Assembly (NCBI GenBank): GCA_035566435.1
Contig: DATMRF010000002.1
Location: 32,956 to 96,955 of the forward strand
Source of the DNA: DATMRF01 sp035566435
GTDB taxonomy: Bacteria; Verrucomicrobiota; Verrucomicrobiia; Limisphaerales; UBA8199
Length of the DNA: 64,000 nucleotides
Reading direction: 5' to 3'
Shown: positions 25,550-33,581 of the stretch, piece after piece
Position numbering within the stretch: the stretch's first letter is position 1
How the letters are laid out: each line of letters begins with the position of its first letter
Notes under the pieces: model-generated
Database searches by the model: none
What the model was told of the DNA's origin: nothing
What the model saw: the letters and a program-made list of their open reading frames with translations, nothing else
Position numbers and translations under genes: made by a program

Positions 25550-26659
25550 ATGCGGTTGGTTCTGGCCGGGTTGACGGCGATGTTGGCATGGGGAAGTTTC
25601 GGCGCGGCGGTACCAGCTGTACAGACGGTGTTTGTGATTGTGATGGAGAACCACAATTGGTCGGAAATCAAAGGATCCACTAACGCGCCGTACGTAAATG
25701 GTACACTGCTGTCGATGGCTTCCTCCTGCGCGCAATATTATAACCCACCCGGATTGCACCCCAGTGAACCGAATTATTTATGGATGGAGGCGGGGACCAA
25801 TTTCGGCATCCTGAACGACTTAAATCCCTCAGTGAATCACCAGTCGAGCACGAACCACCTGGTTACTTTGCTCCAGAACGCGGGAGTTTCCTGGAGAGCT
25901 TACCAGGAAGACATCAGCGGCGCCTGTGTCCCGCTAACCGCCACCAACGGTTATGCGCCCAAGCATAACCCTTTTGTTTTTTTCGACGACGTGACCGGGA
26001 CCAACAACCCGAACTGCGCGTATGGTATTGCCCACATCCGGCCGTATAGCGAGCTGGCTTACGACCTTACCAACGGTACGGTGGCTCAGTACAATTTCAT
26101 CACGCCCACTCTTTGCCACGACATGCACGATACGTGCGCGCCGCTGGGCAATGCCATCCGGCAGGGAGACACCTGGCTGGCGCACGAGGCGCCTAAAATC
26201 CTGGCCTCACCCGCCTACCAAAATAGCGGGGCGCTGTTCATCACCTGGGACGAAGGCGAAGGCAGTGACGGCCCGATCGGGATGCTCTTGCTCTCGCCGC
26301 TGGCCAAAGGTGGAGGGTACTGCAGCACGAATCGTTACACCCACAGCTCCCTGCTGCGCACGATTCAGGAAATCTTCGGCGTCGCTCCGCTCCTGGGTGA
26401 TGCCGCGAACGCAACCAGCCTGGTCGATTTGTTCAGGTGCACAGGGCTCAACGCTATGGAGAAGCTGTCGGACGGCTGTTTCCGGCTCGCCGCAACCGGG
26501 TTGGTTCCGGGCACAACCAATGTCGTCGAGGCTTCTTCCGATTTTGTCCATTGGACCGCGGTCGGGACGAACTTCACCAGTGGCGGTTCGTTTACGTTCG
26601 TGGACTTCTCCTCGACCAACCTTGCCGCCAGGTTTTATCGCGTCGTGCAGAGGCCTTAA
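25550..26659 (+). CDS. secreted phosphoesterase family protein (acid phosphatase-like)
   Basis: About 369 residues of the PF04185 phosphoesterase family (acid phosphatase/phospholipase C group). The start at 25550 is supported by the AGAGGAG ribosome site at 25541-25547 and a signal peptide (LVLAGLTAMLAWGSFGAAVPA). Typical motifs are VFVIVMENHNWSEI near the N-terminus, NYNFITP-like VAQYNFITPTLCHDMHD, LFITWDEGEGSDG and YTHSSLLRTIQEIFGV. The C-terminal 70 residues (LVPGTTNVVEASSDFVHWTAVG) resemble the beta-strand tail common on verrucomicrobial secreted proteins. It converges with, and overlaps by 4 bp, the FHA gene. Confidence 0.85.
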   Translation: MRLVLAGLTAMLAWGSFGAAVPAVQTVFVIVMENHNWSEIKGSTNAPYVNGTLLSMASSCAQYYNPPGLHPSEPNYLWMEAGTNFGILNDLNPSVNHQSSTNHLVTLLQNAGVSWRAYQEDISGACVPLTATNGYAPKHNPFVFFDDVTGTNNPNCAYGIAHIRPYSELAYDLTNGTVAQYNFITPTLCHDMHDTCAPLGNAIRQGDTWLAHEAPKILASPAYQNSGALFITWDEGEGSDGPIGMLLLSPLAKGGGYCSTNRYTHSSLLRTIQEIFGVAPLLGDAANATSLVDLFRCTGLNAMEKLSDGCFRLAATGLVPGTTNVVEASSDFVHWTAVGTNFTSGGSFTFVDFSSTNLAARFYRVVQRP

Positions 26660-28014
26660 TGATCGAACCAACCGAATGAACGGCGGTTGGTGAGGTAGAG
26701 GGTGCCGAGAATACGCATGCTGACAGTCAGCAGATAGATGCTGGCGAGGCTCCAGAAAGCCCTGATCCCAAAACCGATTAATAGTTCGGACATGTCGCGG
26801 GTCGCGTACCCCTGTGCTTTGATACCGACCATGAGGAAGTCGCCCAGTTGCCGCACGCCAAAAACGCTGAGGACCACCAGCGCCGTGACGAGGTACTGGC
26901 CTGGGACCTTGAAAATGGCGGGCATCACTACCAGCGGGTTGGCGGCGAAGACCGAGTCTTTCATAGCCACCGCCAGGAAGGCCATGGGGAAATACAGGCA
27001 GCCCAGGGCGGTGGTGGCGATGATCGCGCTCATCGGAATGGTGTCCATGTCAAAGAATAGCTTTAAAACGCCCAGGGTAATTGGGGGTCCAAAGCAGAGG
27101 ATCGTCACCACGGCCATACGGAAGAAGCCACCGAAAATATCATCCATGCCCGGCAGGTCGGGCATCTGTTCGTCCTCGGCTGCGGTCGAGTGGATGATAT
27201 TTTGCATGTAGGAGTACAAATAACCGCCGGCCACTATCGCGGAGAATAACCCCAGCAACCCGCGGCTGAGCAATTGCAGTCCGGCGAAAAGGAATGTGCT
27301 GACGATGAGCACCAGGAGGCCGCTGCCGCGGAAGGGATAAGCGAATGCGCCGGGGAGCCGGGCAAAGAAGCCTTTCTCGGTAACAGGCGCCGCCTGGACC
27401 TGCGCCGCCGTGCATTCGGCGCCGCAATGCCGGCAAAACCTGTGCTGCACACCTCCCACAATCCGCGAATTGACACAGAGGTCGCAGAAAAAGTTGCGGC
27501 AATGGCCGCAAAAGAACCGGCCGGCAATTTTGGGGTGATGCTTGCACTTGCCCGCAAGCAGCGGCTGGGTGGAGCTGGTGTCGCTTTCCGCGGAAATGGG
27601 CGGTGGGAGCGGCACAGGCGCCGCCAAGCCGGTCGGTGGCGGGGGAGCGGCGACTGACAAACGGGGCGCAAGTGGCGGCGGGGCGAGGCCCACACGAGGC
27701 GGTGGCGGCATGGCTATGGCGTCCGGAGCGTCGGAGTAGAACATCAGCGGGACGCCGCCCAAGTGGAGCGTTTGGCCGGTCTGCAACTGGGCTTCCTGCA
27801 CCGGGGCGCGATTGATGAACGTGCCGTTGGTCGAGCCGAGGTCCTTGATCACCGTCCCCTGGTCGCTGACGTGGATTTGGCAATGGGAGCCGGAAACCGA
27901 CCCGTCCGGAATTTTAAAATCGTTGTGAGCGCCGCGCCCGATGGAGTTGGCGCCGGGCTTAAGTTCAATTTCCCACGCTGTCGGAGACCCTGGATTGACG
28001 ACCAGCCGTGCCAT
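26656..28014 (-). CDS. FHA-domain membrane protein with zinc-binding segment
   Basis: A 452-residue protein. An N-terminal FHA domain (about 5-95) has the phosphothreonine-binding pattern SIGRGAHNDF, SGSHCQIH and DLGSTNGTFIN. A Pro-rich linker (about 100-150) follows, then a Cys/His segment CKHHPKIAGRFFCGHCRNFFC with CRHCGAEC, resembling a B-box or double zinc knuckle. The C-terminal 230 residues hold about six membrane helices with the FGGFFRMAVV and DSVFAANPL stretches seen in DUF4013-like proteins. It may couple Ser/Thr phosphorylation signals to a membrane process. The kinase partner is not in the window. Confidence 0.8.
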   Translation of the reverse strand: MARLVVNPGSPTAWEIELKPGANSIGRGAHNDFKIPDGSVSGSHCQIHVSDQGTVIKDLGSTNGTFINRAPVQEAQLQTGQTLHLGGVPLMFYSDAPDAIAMPPPPRVGLAPPPLAPRLSVAAPPPPTGLAAPVPLPPPISAESDTSSTQPLLAGKCKHHPKIAGRFFCGHCRNFFCDLCVNSRIVGGVQHRFCRHCGAECTAAQVQAAPVTEKGFFARLPGAFAYPFRGSGLLVLIVSTFLFAGLQLLSRGLLGLFSAIVAGGYLYSYMQNIIHSTAAEDEQMPDLPGMDDIFGGFFRMAVVTILCFGPPITLGVLKLFFDMDTIPMSAIIATTALGCLYFPMAFLAVAMKDSVFAANPLVVMPAIFKVPGQYLVTALVVLSVFGVRQLGDFLMVGIKAQGYATRDMSELLIGFGIRAFWSLASIYLLTVSMRILGTLYLTNRRSFGWFDH

Positions 28015-28390
28015 AAAGTTCGCGTGTACTTAGCCGTTCCTGGGCGCATTCTTTACCGCAAATCCAGGGAGGATGTCCACACAAATTTTCGGCAGGGAAA
28101 AGGAGCGGGCGGACGACAGATTTCTTCAAGCGCGGCAAAGAAGAATTTCGTCCTGCGCCCAAAAGGAGCTTCGTCAGCCCTCTTTGGCGGTAATTTTAAT
28201 TTTGGTCGGGATCAGGAGCGAGGGCCGCGAGCGAGCTCGACGAATCTTGAGCGGGAGCGGGGTCGAACCCCGGATGAACACCGGGTGACCCAGCGCAACG
28301 GAGCCGCTACGAAGAGCAAGAGAAGATAACCCCGGAATACGGGGAATACGCGGAAAGTGGACCGGGCGGGATAAAGTATCGGGTCGCCCG

Positions 28391-28420
28391 AGGTGGAAAA
28401 AGGTGGAAGAAGGTGGAAGG
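28391..28420. repeat. 10-bp tandem repeat, three copies
   Basis: AGGTGGAAAA, AGGTGGAAGA and AGGTGGAAGG follow one another without gap in the non-coding repeat island. Confidence 0.8.
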
Positions 28421-28478
28421 CGGAGGTTGCGTGGGGCGGCTGCGTGCGACCAAAGCCGGGTAACGCTTCGGACAGGTT

Positions 28479-28515
28479 TTAACGCAAAGACGCCAAGGTG
28501 CAAAGGCGCAAAGGC
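28479..28515 (+). repeat. 8-bp periodic repeat, CGCAAAGG type, solitary copy
   Basis: TTAACGCAAAG followed by units CGCCAAGG, TGCAAAGG and CGCAAAGG. This is the family that occurs as inverted pairs near 34.6, 42.4, 43.0 and 59.8 kb; here no inverted partner was seen within about 300 bp. Confidence 0.7.
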
Positions 28516-28941
28516 GGGAATGAGCGTGAAACGTGGTCACGAAGGGGCGCCGGGGGGTGTCTCACCGCAAAATACCAGTTCGAGTCAAAATGCGGGAAGT
28601 GGTATTACGCGGTAGTAGCTGTGATTAGCGGGGATTTGGTGGTATTGGCTGGTATTCGACGCGAGGCGGCTTGGGACAAGCGCGCCCTCCCGCGCGCGGA
28701 AATTCAATTTTGGTGCCGATAGGTGCCGATAGGTGCCGCTGCGGGGACAGGCTGGCGGCAGCTATCGGGAGCTATCGGGACCACGGGTTTGCGGGAGCGG
28801 GAGCTATCGGGAGTTGGGAGGGGAAGGATAAAGGATAAATCTTATTTTCTCCGCCGGGAGGGGTGATCCAGGGGTGATCCAGGGTTGAAACGTTTCCACA
28901 GGCCGTATTTAGCGAGTGATGGCGCGTTTCAGGGGTTGCCA

Positions 28942-29007
28942 AAGGCTGATCCTTGAGATTGACAAGGGTGATCCATTAGGTTGACAAGGCTGATCCTTGA
29001 GAGTTGC
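28942..29007. repeat. 22-bp tandem repeat, three copies
   Basis: Three units of exactly 22 bp beginning AAGGCTGATCC or AAGGGTGATCC and ending TTGAC or TTGC. The GGTGATCC core is shared with the 11-bp repeat at 28860-28881, suggesting related origin. Confidence 0.8.
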
Positions 29008-29264
29008 TGAACCTGGCAAAACGGACGACGCGACTGGCGGAAGAGCGAACGTCGAGGACGGCGAGCTGATGGTGTGAGCGGCGGGGGGTAAATATGCCGT
29101 CAAAGTGTCCCAAGGCCGTGTTTACCGAGGTATTCTCATTTTCAAAGTGTCCCAGAAGTGTCCCGGAAGCTTCCCACAGTATCCTGCGTGGAATAGTCGG
29201 GAATGTGCGTTATCCGTTAGGGTGACCCGGGAGAATTTCTTTCTTCGGGCAAGGGTTGAGGATT

Positions 29265-29445
29265 GCAAAAGCGTAGCCAAAAGCGTAGCAAATCGCGGAA
29301 ATCGCTTGTTGTCAGTGGTTTGTGAAGAGCAGAAGCGCAATAGCAAAAGTGTAGCACCTACAAAAGCGTAGCAGCAAAAGCGTAGCACCCGCAAGAACGT
29401 AGCAGGTAGTGCAAAAACGTAGCAGGGTGGTGCAAAAGCGTAGCA
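29265..29445 (+). repeat. 14-bp repeat GCAAAAGCGTAGCA, eight copies
   Basis: Copies start at about 29265, 29277, 29343, 29360, 29374, 29391, 29411 and 29432. Several are exact, others differ by one or two bases. Gaps between them are 0 to 7 bases except one of about 52. Spacers are far too short and irregular for CRISPR. The array ends about 40 bp before the start of the DUF1330 gene. Confidence 0.8.
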
Positions 29446-29487
29446 GCGGCCTTGCCCGCCGCTTCCGCAGCGTGCATCCTCGGGACC

Positions 29488-29775
29488 ATGTCAGCCTACA
29501 TCATCGCCAGAGTTGAGGTCACCGATTGGGCCCGCTACCGCGAATACACCAAAGAGACGCCGGCTTCGATTGCGCTTTACGGGGGCAAATTCATTGTCCG
29601 CGGCGGTGAAATTACCACCCTGGAAGGTGAAGCGGAAACCCGGCGGCTGGTAGTGATCGAATTCCCGAGCCTGGAGCAGGCGAAAACCTTTTATCACTCG
29701 CCAGAGTACAGCCGGGTAAAACTCCTCCGAGCCGACGCGGCCGTCGGCCAATTTCTGGCGGTTGAGGGGGCGTGA
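29488..29775 (+). CDS. DUF1330 domain protein
   Basis: A 95-residue protein of the DUF1330 ferredoxin-like (dimeric alpha/beta barrel) family. Characteristic segments are MSAYIIARVEVTDWARYREY at the start, ALYGGKFIVRGGE in the middle and VVIEFPSLEQAKTFYHSPEY followed by RRADA-like LLRADAAVGQFL. The ATG at 29488 is chosen because it gives the family N-terminus; an upstream in-frame ATG at 29452 adds unrelated residues. Members are small cytoplasmic proteins of unknown function. A palindromic element begins about 30 bp after the stop. Confidence 0.88.
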   Translation: MSAYIIARVEVTDWARYREYTKETPASIALYGGKFIVRGGEITTLEGEAETRRLVVIEFPSLEQAKTFYHSPEYSRVKLLRADAAVGQFLAVEGA

Positions 29776-29805
29776 AACGATACGCAGGCCCGGCTGCCCT
29801 TGAAA

Positions 29806-29916
29806 TTGTAGGAGACGAGGTAACGAGTCTCTGATCTTTTCCGCGGAAGGGCTTTCATTGACGGCCGAGCGTCCAAGAGGGAGGGGATCAGAGACTCGTT
29901 ACCTCGTCTCCTACAA
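29806..29916 (+). repeat. palindromic element, copy 1 (perfect 31-bp arms)
   Basis: Left arm 29806-29836 and right arm 29886-29916 are perfect reverse complements over 31 bp; the right arm begins GATCAGAGACTCGTTACCTC. The 49-base centre is unrelated to the centres of other copies. It begins 30 bp after a stop codon. The size and structure are like MITE/REP-type elements; as RNA it would form a very stable hairpin. Confidence 0.9.
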
Positions 29917-29971
29917 TCGCACAGCCACTGTTGCGTTGCAGGGGTATTCACCGTAGGGCAAAATCGAGCCC

Positions 29972-32077
29972 TTGATGCAACGAATGTCCGAGAAGACGCT
30001 GGTCTGGCTGATTTGCCTTGGTCTGGCGCTGGCCACCCTGGGGACGTTCTGGCGCGTCACAACGTACAGTTTCCTCGACTATGACGACCAGGATTACGTG
30101 ACGGAGAACCCCCAGGTGCAGGCGGGCCTGACTCTCAGGAGCTTGAGCTGGGCGCTCACGCACACGGTTAGCGGGAACTGGCACCCGCTGACCATGCTGT
30201 CGCATATGCTCGATTGCAGCCTGTTCGGGTTGAATGCCGGGATGCATCACTTGACCAACCTGCTTTTGCATACCGCGAACGTTCTGCTGTTGTTCCTGGT
30301 GCTCCGGCGCCTGACCGGCGCGGTCTGGCCCTGTGCCTTCGTCGCCGCCCTCTTCGGCTTGCACCCGCTGCATGTCGAGTCCGTTGCCTGGGTGGCAGAA
30401 CGGAAGGATGTGTTGAGCGCGTTCTTCTTCATGCTCACTTTGTGGGCGTATGCGAGGTACGTCGAGCAGTCCAAAGCCCAAGGTCCAAAGTCCATGGGCC
30501 TGAGTCCGAAGCCCAAAGTCCAAAGTCTAGAGTCCACGAATCGGCGTCCGGGCGCTGAAGTTGCCGCTCCGGTAGCCGGAACGGATACTGCCAAGCCAAG
30601 CATTCAAGCGGGCGACGCGGATTTCGCGATCAAAAATCAAAAATCAAAAATCAAAAACTCCCCGACCCTGCACTACGGCCTCGCGCTAGTCTTCTTCGCG
30701 CTCGGCCTGATGAGCAAACCGATGCTGGTGACGCTCCCGTTCGTTCTGCTTCTGCTCGATTACTGGCCCCTCGGACGTTTCCGAGAGTTGTCCGTTGCCG
30801 CTGGCGGATCACCGATCATTGACCGGAGGTTACCGATCACCAATCACCTGCGAAGTCTCGGCCGGTTGGCGATAGAAAAGCTCCCCTTCTTTCTGCTGAC
30901 CGTCGCCTCGAGCGTGGTAGCGCTACTGGCCCAAAAACACCAGGGGGCAATGGCCCCGCTCGGAATGTTCTCGGTGAGGGCGCGGCTGGGAAACGCGGCC
31001 GTGGCCTACCTGGTTTACCTCGAGAAGATGGTCTGGCCCACCAGGTTGGGAATTCTCTATTTGCGACCGCTGCCGGGCTGGCCGAGTTGGCAGATAATTC
31101 TCGGTCTAGTGGTGATCGCGGTCATGAGTGCGTGGGCAATGTTGGCGGTAGTCCGCGGCCGGCGCCCCTATCTGACCGTCGGATGGTTTTGGTATTTGGG
31201 CATGCTCGTGCCGGTCATTGGCCTGGTCCAGGTTGGCTCGCAAGCTTTTGCGAACCGTTATACCTACCTTCCGTTGATCGGCTGCTTCATCATTCTGGCC
31301 TGGGGCGGCGCGGAGTTGGTCCAGAGATTCAGGGTCCCGAGGAATCCAGTGTTGGGCGTCGCAATATTGATGGTTGTCGCAATCGGGGCTTTGACTTACC
31401 GCGAGGCGAACTTTTGGAGCGACTCGGAGACATTGTTCCGACGCTGTCTGGTGGTTACGAGCGACAACTACATGGCACATAATGGCTTGGCGGCCACGGC
31501 GGGCGCGCGCGGCAGGTTCGAAGAAGCCCGGGGCCACCTTGTGGAGGCGTTGAGAATCTATCCCCAGTACGCCAGCGCCCTCCAGAACATGGGCGCTCTC
31601 CTGGCCATGCATGGGGATTTTGACCAGGCCAAAACTTATCTGAGCGAAGCCGTGCGCCTTGATCCGCAAACGGCACTCGTTTACGGTAAACTGGGTTTCG
31701 TGCTGAGCTCGCGAGGCGAGAATCAACCGGCGGTTGGTTTTTATCGCGAGTTCCTTCGCTTGAAACCCGACGACGAGAAAGCCTGCAACAACCTGGCCTG
31801 GATATTGGCCACCAATCCCGACCCGACGCTCCGGAACGGTCCTGAATCGGTGCGCTGGGCCGAGCATGGTTGCGAGCTGACACACTACAAAGAAACGGTT
31901 TTTGTGGGCACCCTGGCCGCAGCATATGCAGAGGCCGGCCGGTTTCAGGAGGCGGTGGCCGCCGCCGAAAGAGCCATCGAGCTCGCCCACCTGGCCGGTC
32001 AGCGCGACCTTGAACGAAAGAACCTTCAACTGCTCGACCTGTACCGTGCCGGGAAAGCCTATCACGAGGAGAAATGA
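29972..32077 (+). CDS. TMTC-like membrane glycosyltransferase with TPR domain
   Basis: A 701-residue protein: about 11 membrane segments followed by C-terminal TPR repeats (about 500-690: EEARGHLVEALRIYPQYASALQNMG and similar). The first extracytoplasmic loop has FLDYDDQDYVTEN with the Asp pair expected in C-type glycosyltransferases, then GNWHPLTMLSHMLDC and GLHPLHVESVAWVAERKDVLS, hallmarks of the widespread bacterial relatives of TMTC/O-mannosyltransferases. Between about residues 165 and 230, in a loop, lies a stretch encoded by short periodic DNA repeats (30468-30537 and 30629-30656) and absent from the typical family pattern. It probably glycosylates exported proteins or lipids; substrate unknown. 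Confidence 0.85.
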   Translation: MMQRMSEKTLVWLICLGLALATLGTFWRVTTYSFLDYDDQDYVTENPQVQAGLTLRSLSWALTHTVSGNWHPLTMLSHMLDCSLFGLNAGMHHLTNLLLHTANVLLLFLVLRRLTGAVWPCAFVAALFGLHPLHVESVAWVAERKDVLSAFFFMLTLWAYARYVEQSKAQGPKSMGLSPKPKVQSLESTNRRPGAEVAAPVAGTDTAKPSIQAGDADFAIKNQKSKIKNSPTLHYGLALVFFALGLMSKPMLVTLPFVLLLLDYWPLGRFRELSVAAGGSPIIDRRLPITNHLRSLGRLAIEKLPFFLLTVASSVVALLAQKHQGAMAPLGMFSVRARLGNAAVAYLVYLEKMVWPTRLGILYLRPLPGWPSWQIILGLVVIAVMSAWAMLAVVRGRRPYLTVGWFWYLGMLVPVIGLVQVGSQAFANRYTYLPLIGCFIILAWGGAELVQRFRVPRNPVLGVAILMVVAIGALTYREANFWSDSETLFRRCLVVTSDNYMAHNGLAATAGARGRFEEARGHLVEALRIYPQYASALQNMGALLAMHGDFDQAKTYLSEAVRLDPQTALVYGKLGFVLSSRGENQPAVGFYREFLRLKPDDEKACNNLAWILATNPDPTLRNGPESVRWAEHGCELTHYKETVFVGTLAAAYAEAGRFQEAVAAAERAIELAHLAGQRDLERKNLQLLDLYRAGKAYHEEK
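30468..30537 (+). repeat. 7-bp periodic repeat (AGTCCAA type) inside a CDS
   Basis: Ten consecutive 7-bp units such as AGTCCAA, AGCCCAA and GGTCCAA lie in frame inside the TMTC-like gene and are translated as a Lys/Pro/Ser-rich loop. The same unit type is intergenic at 22481-22536. Confidence 0.75.
30629..30656 (+). repeat. ATCAAAA x4 inside a CDS
   Basis: Four perfect copies of the heptamer ATCAAAA, translated as KNQKSKIKN-like residues in the TMTC-like protein. Confidence 0.9.
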
Positions 32078-32142
32078 GAAATCCCCCGGCCCTCGACTGT
32101 CGACCCCCGGCGATGTAATTTAAGGAGTTGAATAAAGAAGAA

Positions 32143-33306
32143 ATGCGTCCTCATCCGCATCGGACTCTCGCGCTCGGCGGCGTGGCAGTCGTGCTGGCTT
32201 TGGCGGCCTTGACGATGTTCTGGTGGCGGTGGGAGCGAGGCGTTCTTTACCGCGGCAAGACCGTCCCGGAGTGGAGTTCACTGATCTTTGCGCCGGAGCC
32301 GCAGGCATCAAACGCCATCGCCGCGTTGCATGCGATGGGGCCGGAAGCGATCCCGGACCTGGTGCGCCTGCTTAAGGCAGGGGATCCATTCCTGCAAAAA
32401 ACAGCCCGATCGCTTTTCCGCCAACTCCCGACCCCGATGGCCTGGTTGGTTTCGCCCTACGTGAACCGCGTGCCGGCCACCTGGATTCGTCGGTCTGCTG
32501 CCCGGTCGTTAGGCGTTATCGGGCCCGCGGCAAGAGTGGCGGTGCCTGAACTGCTTCAGGCACTTCGACATCCCGACCAGGGGCTAGCCTGGGAAGCAGC
32601 CACGACTTTAGGCCGGATGGGGCGAGTCTCGTTGCCTGGTCTTCTCGAAGCGGCGTCGGCTCCGGACCCGACTACGCGCCGGGTCGCCATCTTCGCTCTT
32701 GGCCAGCTCCCGCCCGAAAACCAGGAGTCCATGGCGGCATTGGTGCGGGCGCTGCACGATCCTGAGGCCGCCATCCGCGCCTCGGCCGCGTATAGCCTCT
32801 CGACGATCGGTTTGCCGGCCATCGCCCCGCTCGTGGAAGAGCTTGGCCGCGAGAGAGGGGGCCTTCGGGAAACCGCAGGCGCTCTGGTCCTGCGTATCTA
32901 TAACTTCCGGCCTGTGCCAGGGGCGGACGCCGCGATGGCCGGCAACGACCCCAATCGTGAGGCGCGGCGACTGGCTCTAGGGGCATTGGCGCAATCGGGA
33001 ACGGCGGATGATCTGGTCCAGCAGGTGTTTAGTGGCGCGTTGAGGGACCCGGCGTCCGAGGTGCGATTGATTGGGCTTCAACACCTCAACCTGCAGGGCA
33101 CGAATACGATGCCCGTGCTGGTCGGCCTGGTGTTGTGCTTGAAGGATGACTCGGCTGCGGTCCGGGCGTTCGCTGCCGAGGCCCTGGGCAGCATCGGTTT
33201 GGTTGCCAAACCGGCAACTGCGAGTCTGACCCGACTTTTGGAGGACGATAATGAGACGGTACGCGTCGCTGCCCGAGAGGCGTTGAATAAGCTCCAAACG
33301 CTGTAA
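32143..33306 (+). CDS. membrane-anchored HEAT-repeat protein
   Basis: About 387 residues. One N-terminal membrane segment (LALGGVAVVLALAALTMFWW) is followed by consecutive HEAT/PBS-lyase-type helical repeats of about 30 residues (AARSLGVIGPAARVAVPELLQAL, AATTLGRMGRVSLPGLLEAA, SAAYSLSTIGLPAIAPLVEEL, AAEALGSIGLVAKPATASL). The scaffold probably binds a protein partner at the membrane. The ATG at 32143 is preferred; a TTG at 32128 is also possible but the AAGGAG at 32122-32127 abuts it. The upstream gene ends 65 bp earlier, so co-transcription is plausible. Confidence 0.82.
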   Translation: MRPHPHRTLALGGVAVVLALAALTMFWWRWERGVLYRGKTVPEWSSLIFAPEPQASNAIAALHAMGPEAIPDLVRLLKAGDPFLQKTARSLFRQLPTPMAWLVSPYVNRVPATWIRRSAARSLGVIGPAARVAVPELLQALRHPDQGLAWEAATTLGRMGRVSLPGLLEAASAPDPTTRRVAIFALGQLPPENQESMAALVRALHDPEAAIRASAAYSLSTIGLPAIAPLVEELGRERGGLRETAGALVLRIYNFRPVPGADAAMAGNDPNREARRLALGALAQSGTADDLVQQVFSGALRDPASEVRLIGLQHLNLQGTNTMPVLVGLVLCLKDDSAAVRAFAAEALGSIGLVAKPATASLTRLLEDDNETVRVAAREALNKLQTL

Positions 33307-33309
33307 TAC

Positions 33310-33516
33310 ACGAGGTAACCAGTCTCTGATCCCCTCTCTGCCCGCCCGTAGCGGTCAAGCGACGAGGCTACCTTTGAAAAGATCAGAGAGCCCTGACGTC
33401 GTGTCGCTTAGCCATGTCGCACGGCGCGCTGAGGACAGCGCCGCCCTACCAACCGAAGGTTCAGGGGAAGGGAGACGGGCAGAAAGATCAGAGACTCGTT
33501 ACCTCGTCTCCTACAA
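33310..33516 (+). repeat. palindromic element, copy 2 (expanded, truncated left arm)
   Basis: Degenerate, shortened left arm at 33310-33331; intact right arm at 33486-33516. The centre is about 150 bases and includes a second, decayed right-arm-like sequence near 33381. The element starts 4 bp after the HEAT gene stop. Confidence 0.75.
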
Positions 33517-33581
33517 TTCGCAATTCCCGAAACTTGCGCTTTCCAGTGGTGTTTTAGCTGGGTAATCGTTATATTGCAACT

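Larger units (their letters stand above)
28015..29487. other. 1.47-kb repeat island without genes
   Basis: Divergent intergenic region packed with different short tandem repeats: 9-bp GGAATACGN (28334-28351), 10-bp AGGTGGAAAA type (28391-28420), 8-bp CGCAAAGG type (28479-28515), 10-bp AGGTGCCGAT (28711-28740), 10-bp GCTATCGGGA (28761-28780, again at 28803), 11-bp GGGGTGATCCA (28860-28881), a 22-bp unit three times (28942-29007) and a 14-bp unit eight times (29265-29445). No ORF here shows protein-like composition. Confidence 0.75.

Noticed and set aside
28200..28330. tRNA gene on the minus strand (GGGGTTCGACCCC looks like a T-arm)
   Set aside because: The T-stem does not pair over five bases around TTCGACC and no matching acceptor or anticodon arm was found.
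29265..29445. CRISPR array
   Set aside because: Repeats are only 14 bp and spacers 0-7 bases (one ~52); no cas genes.
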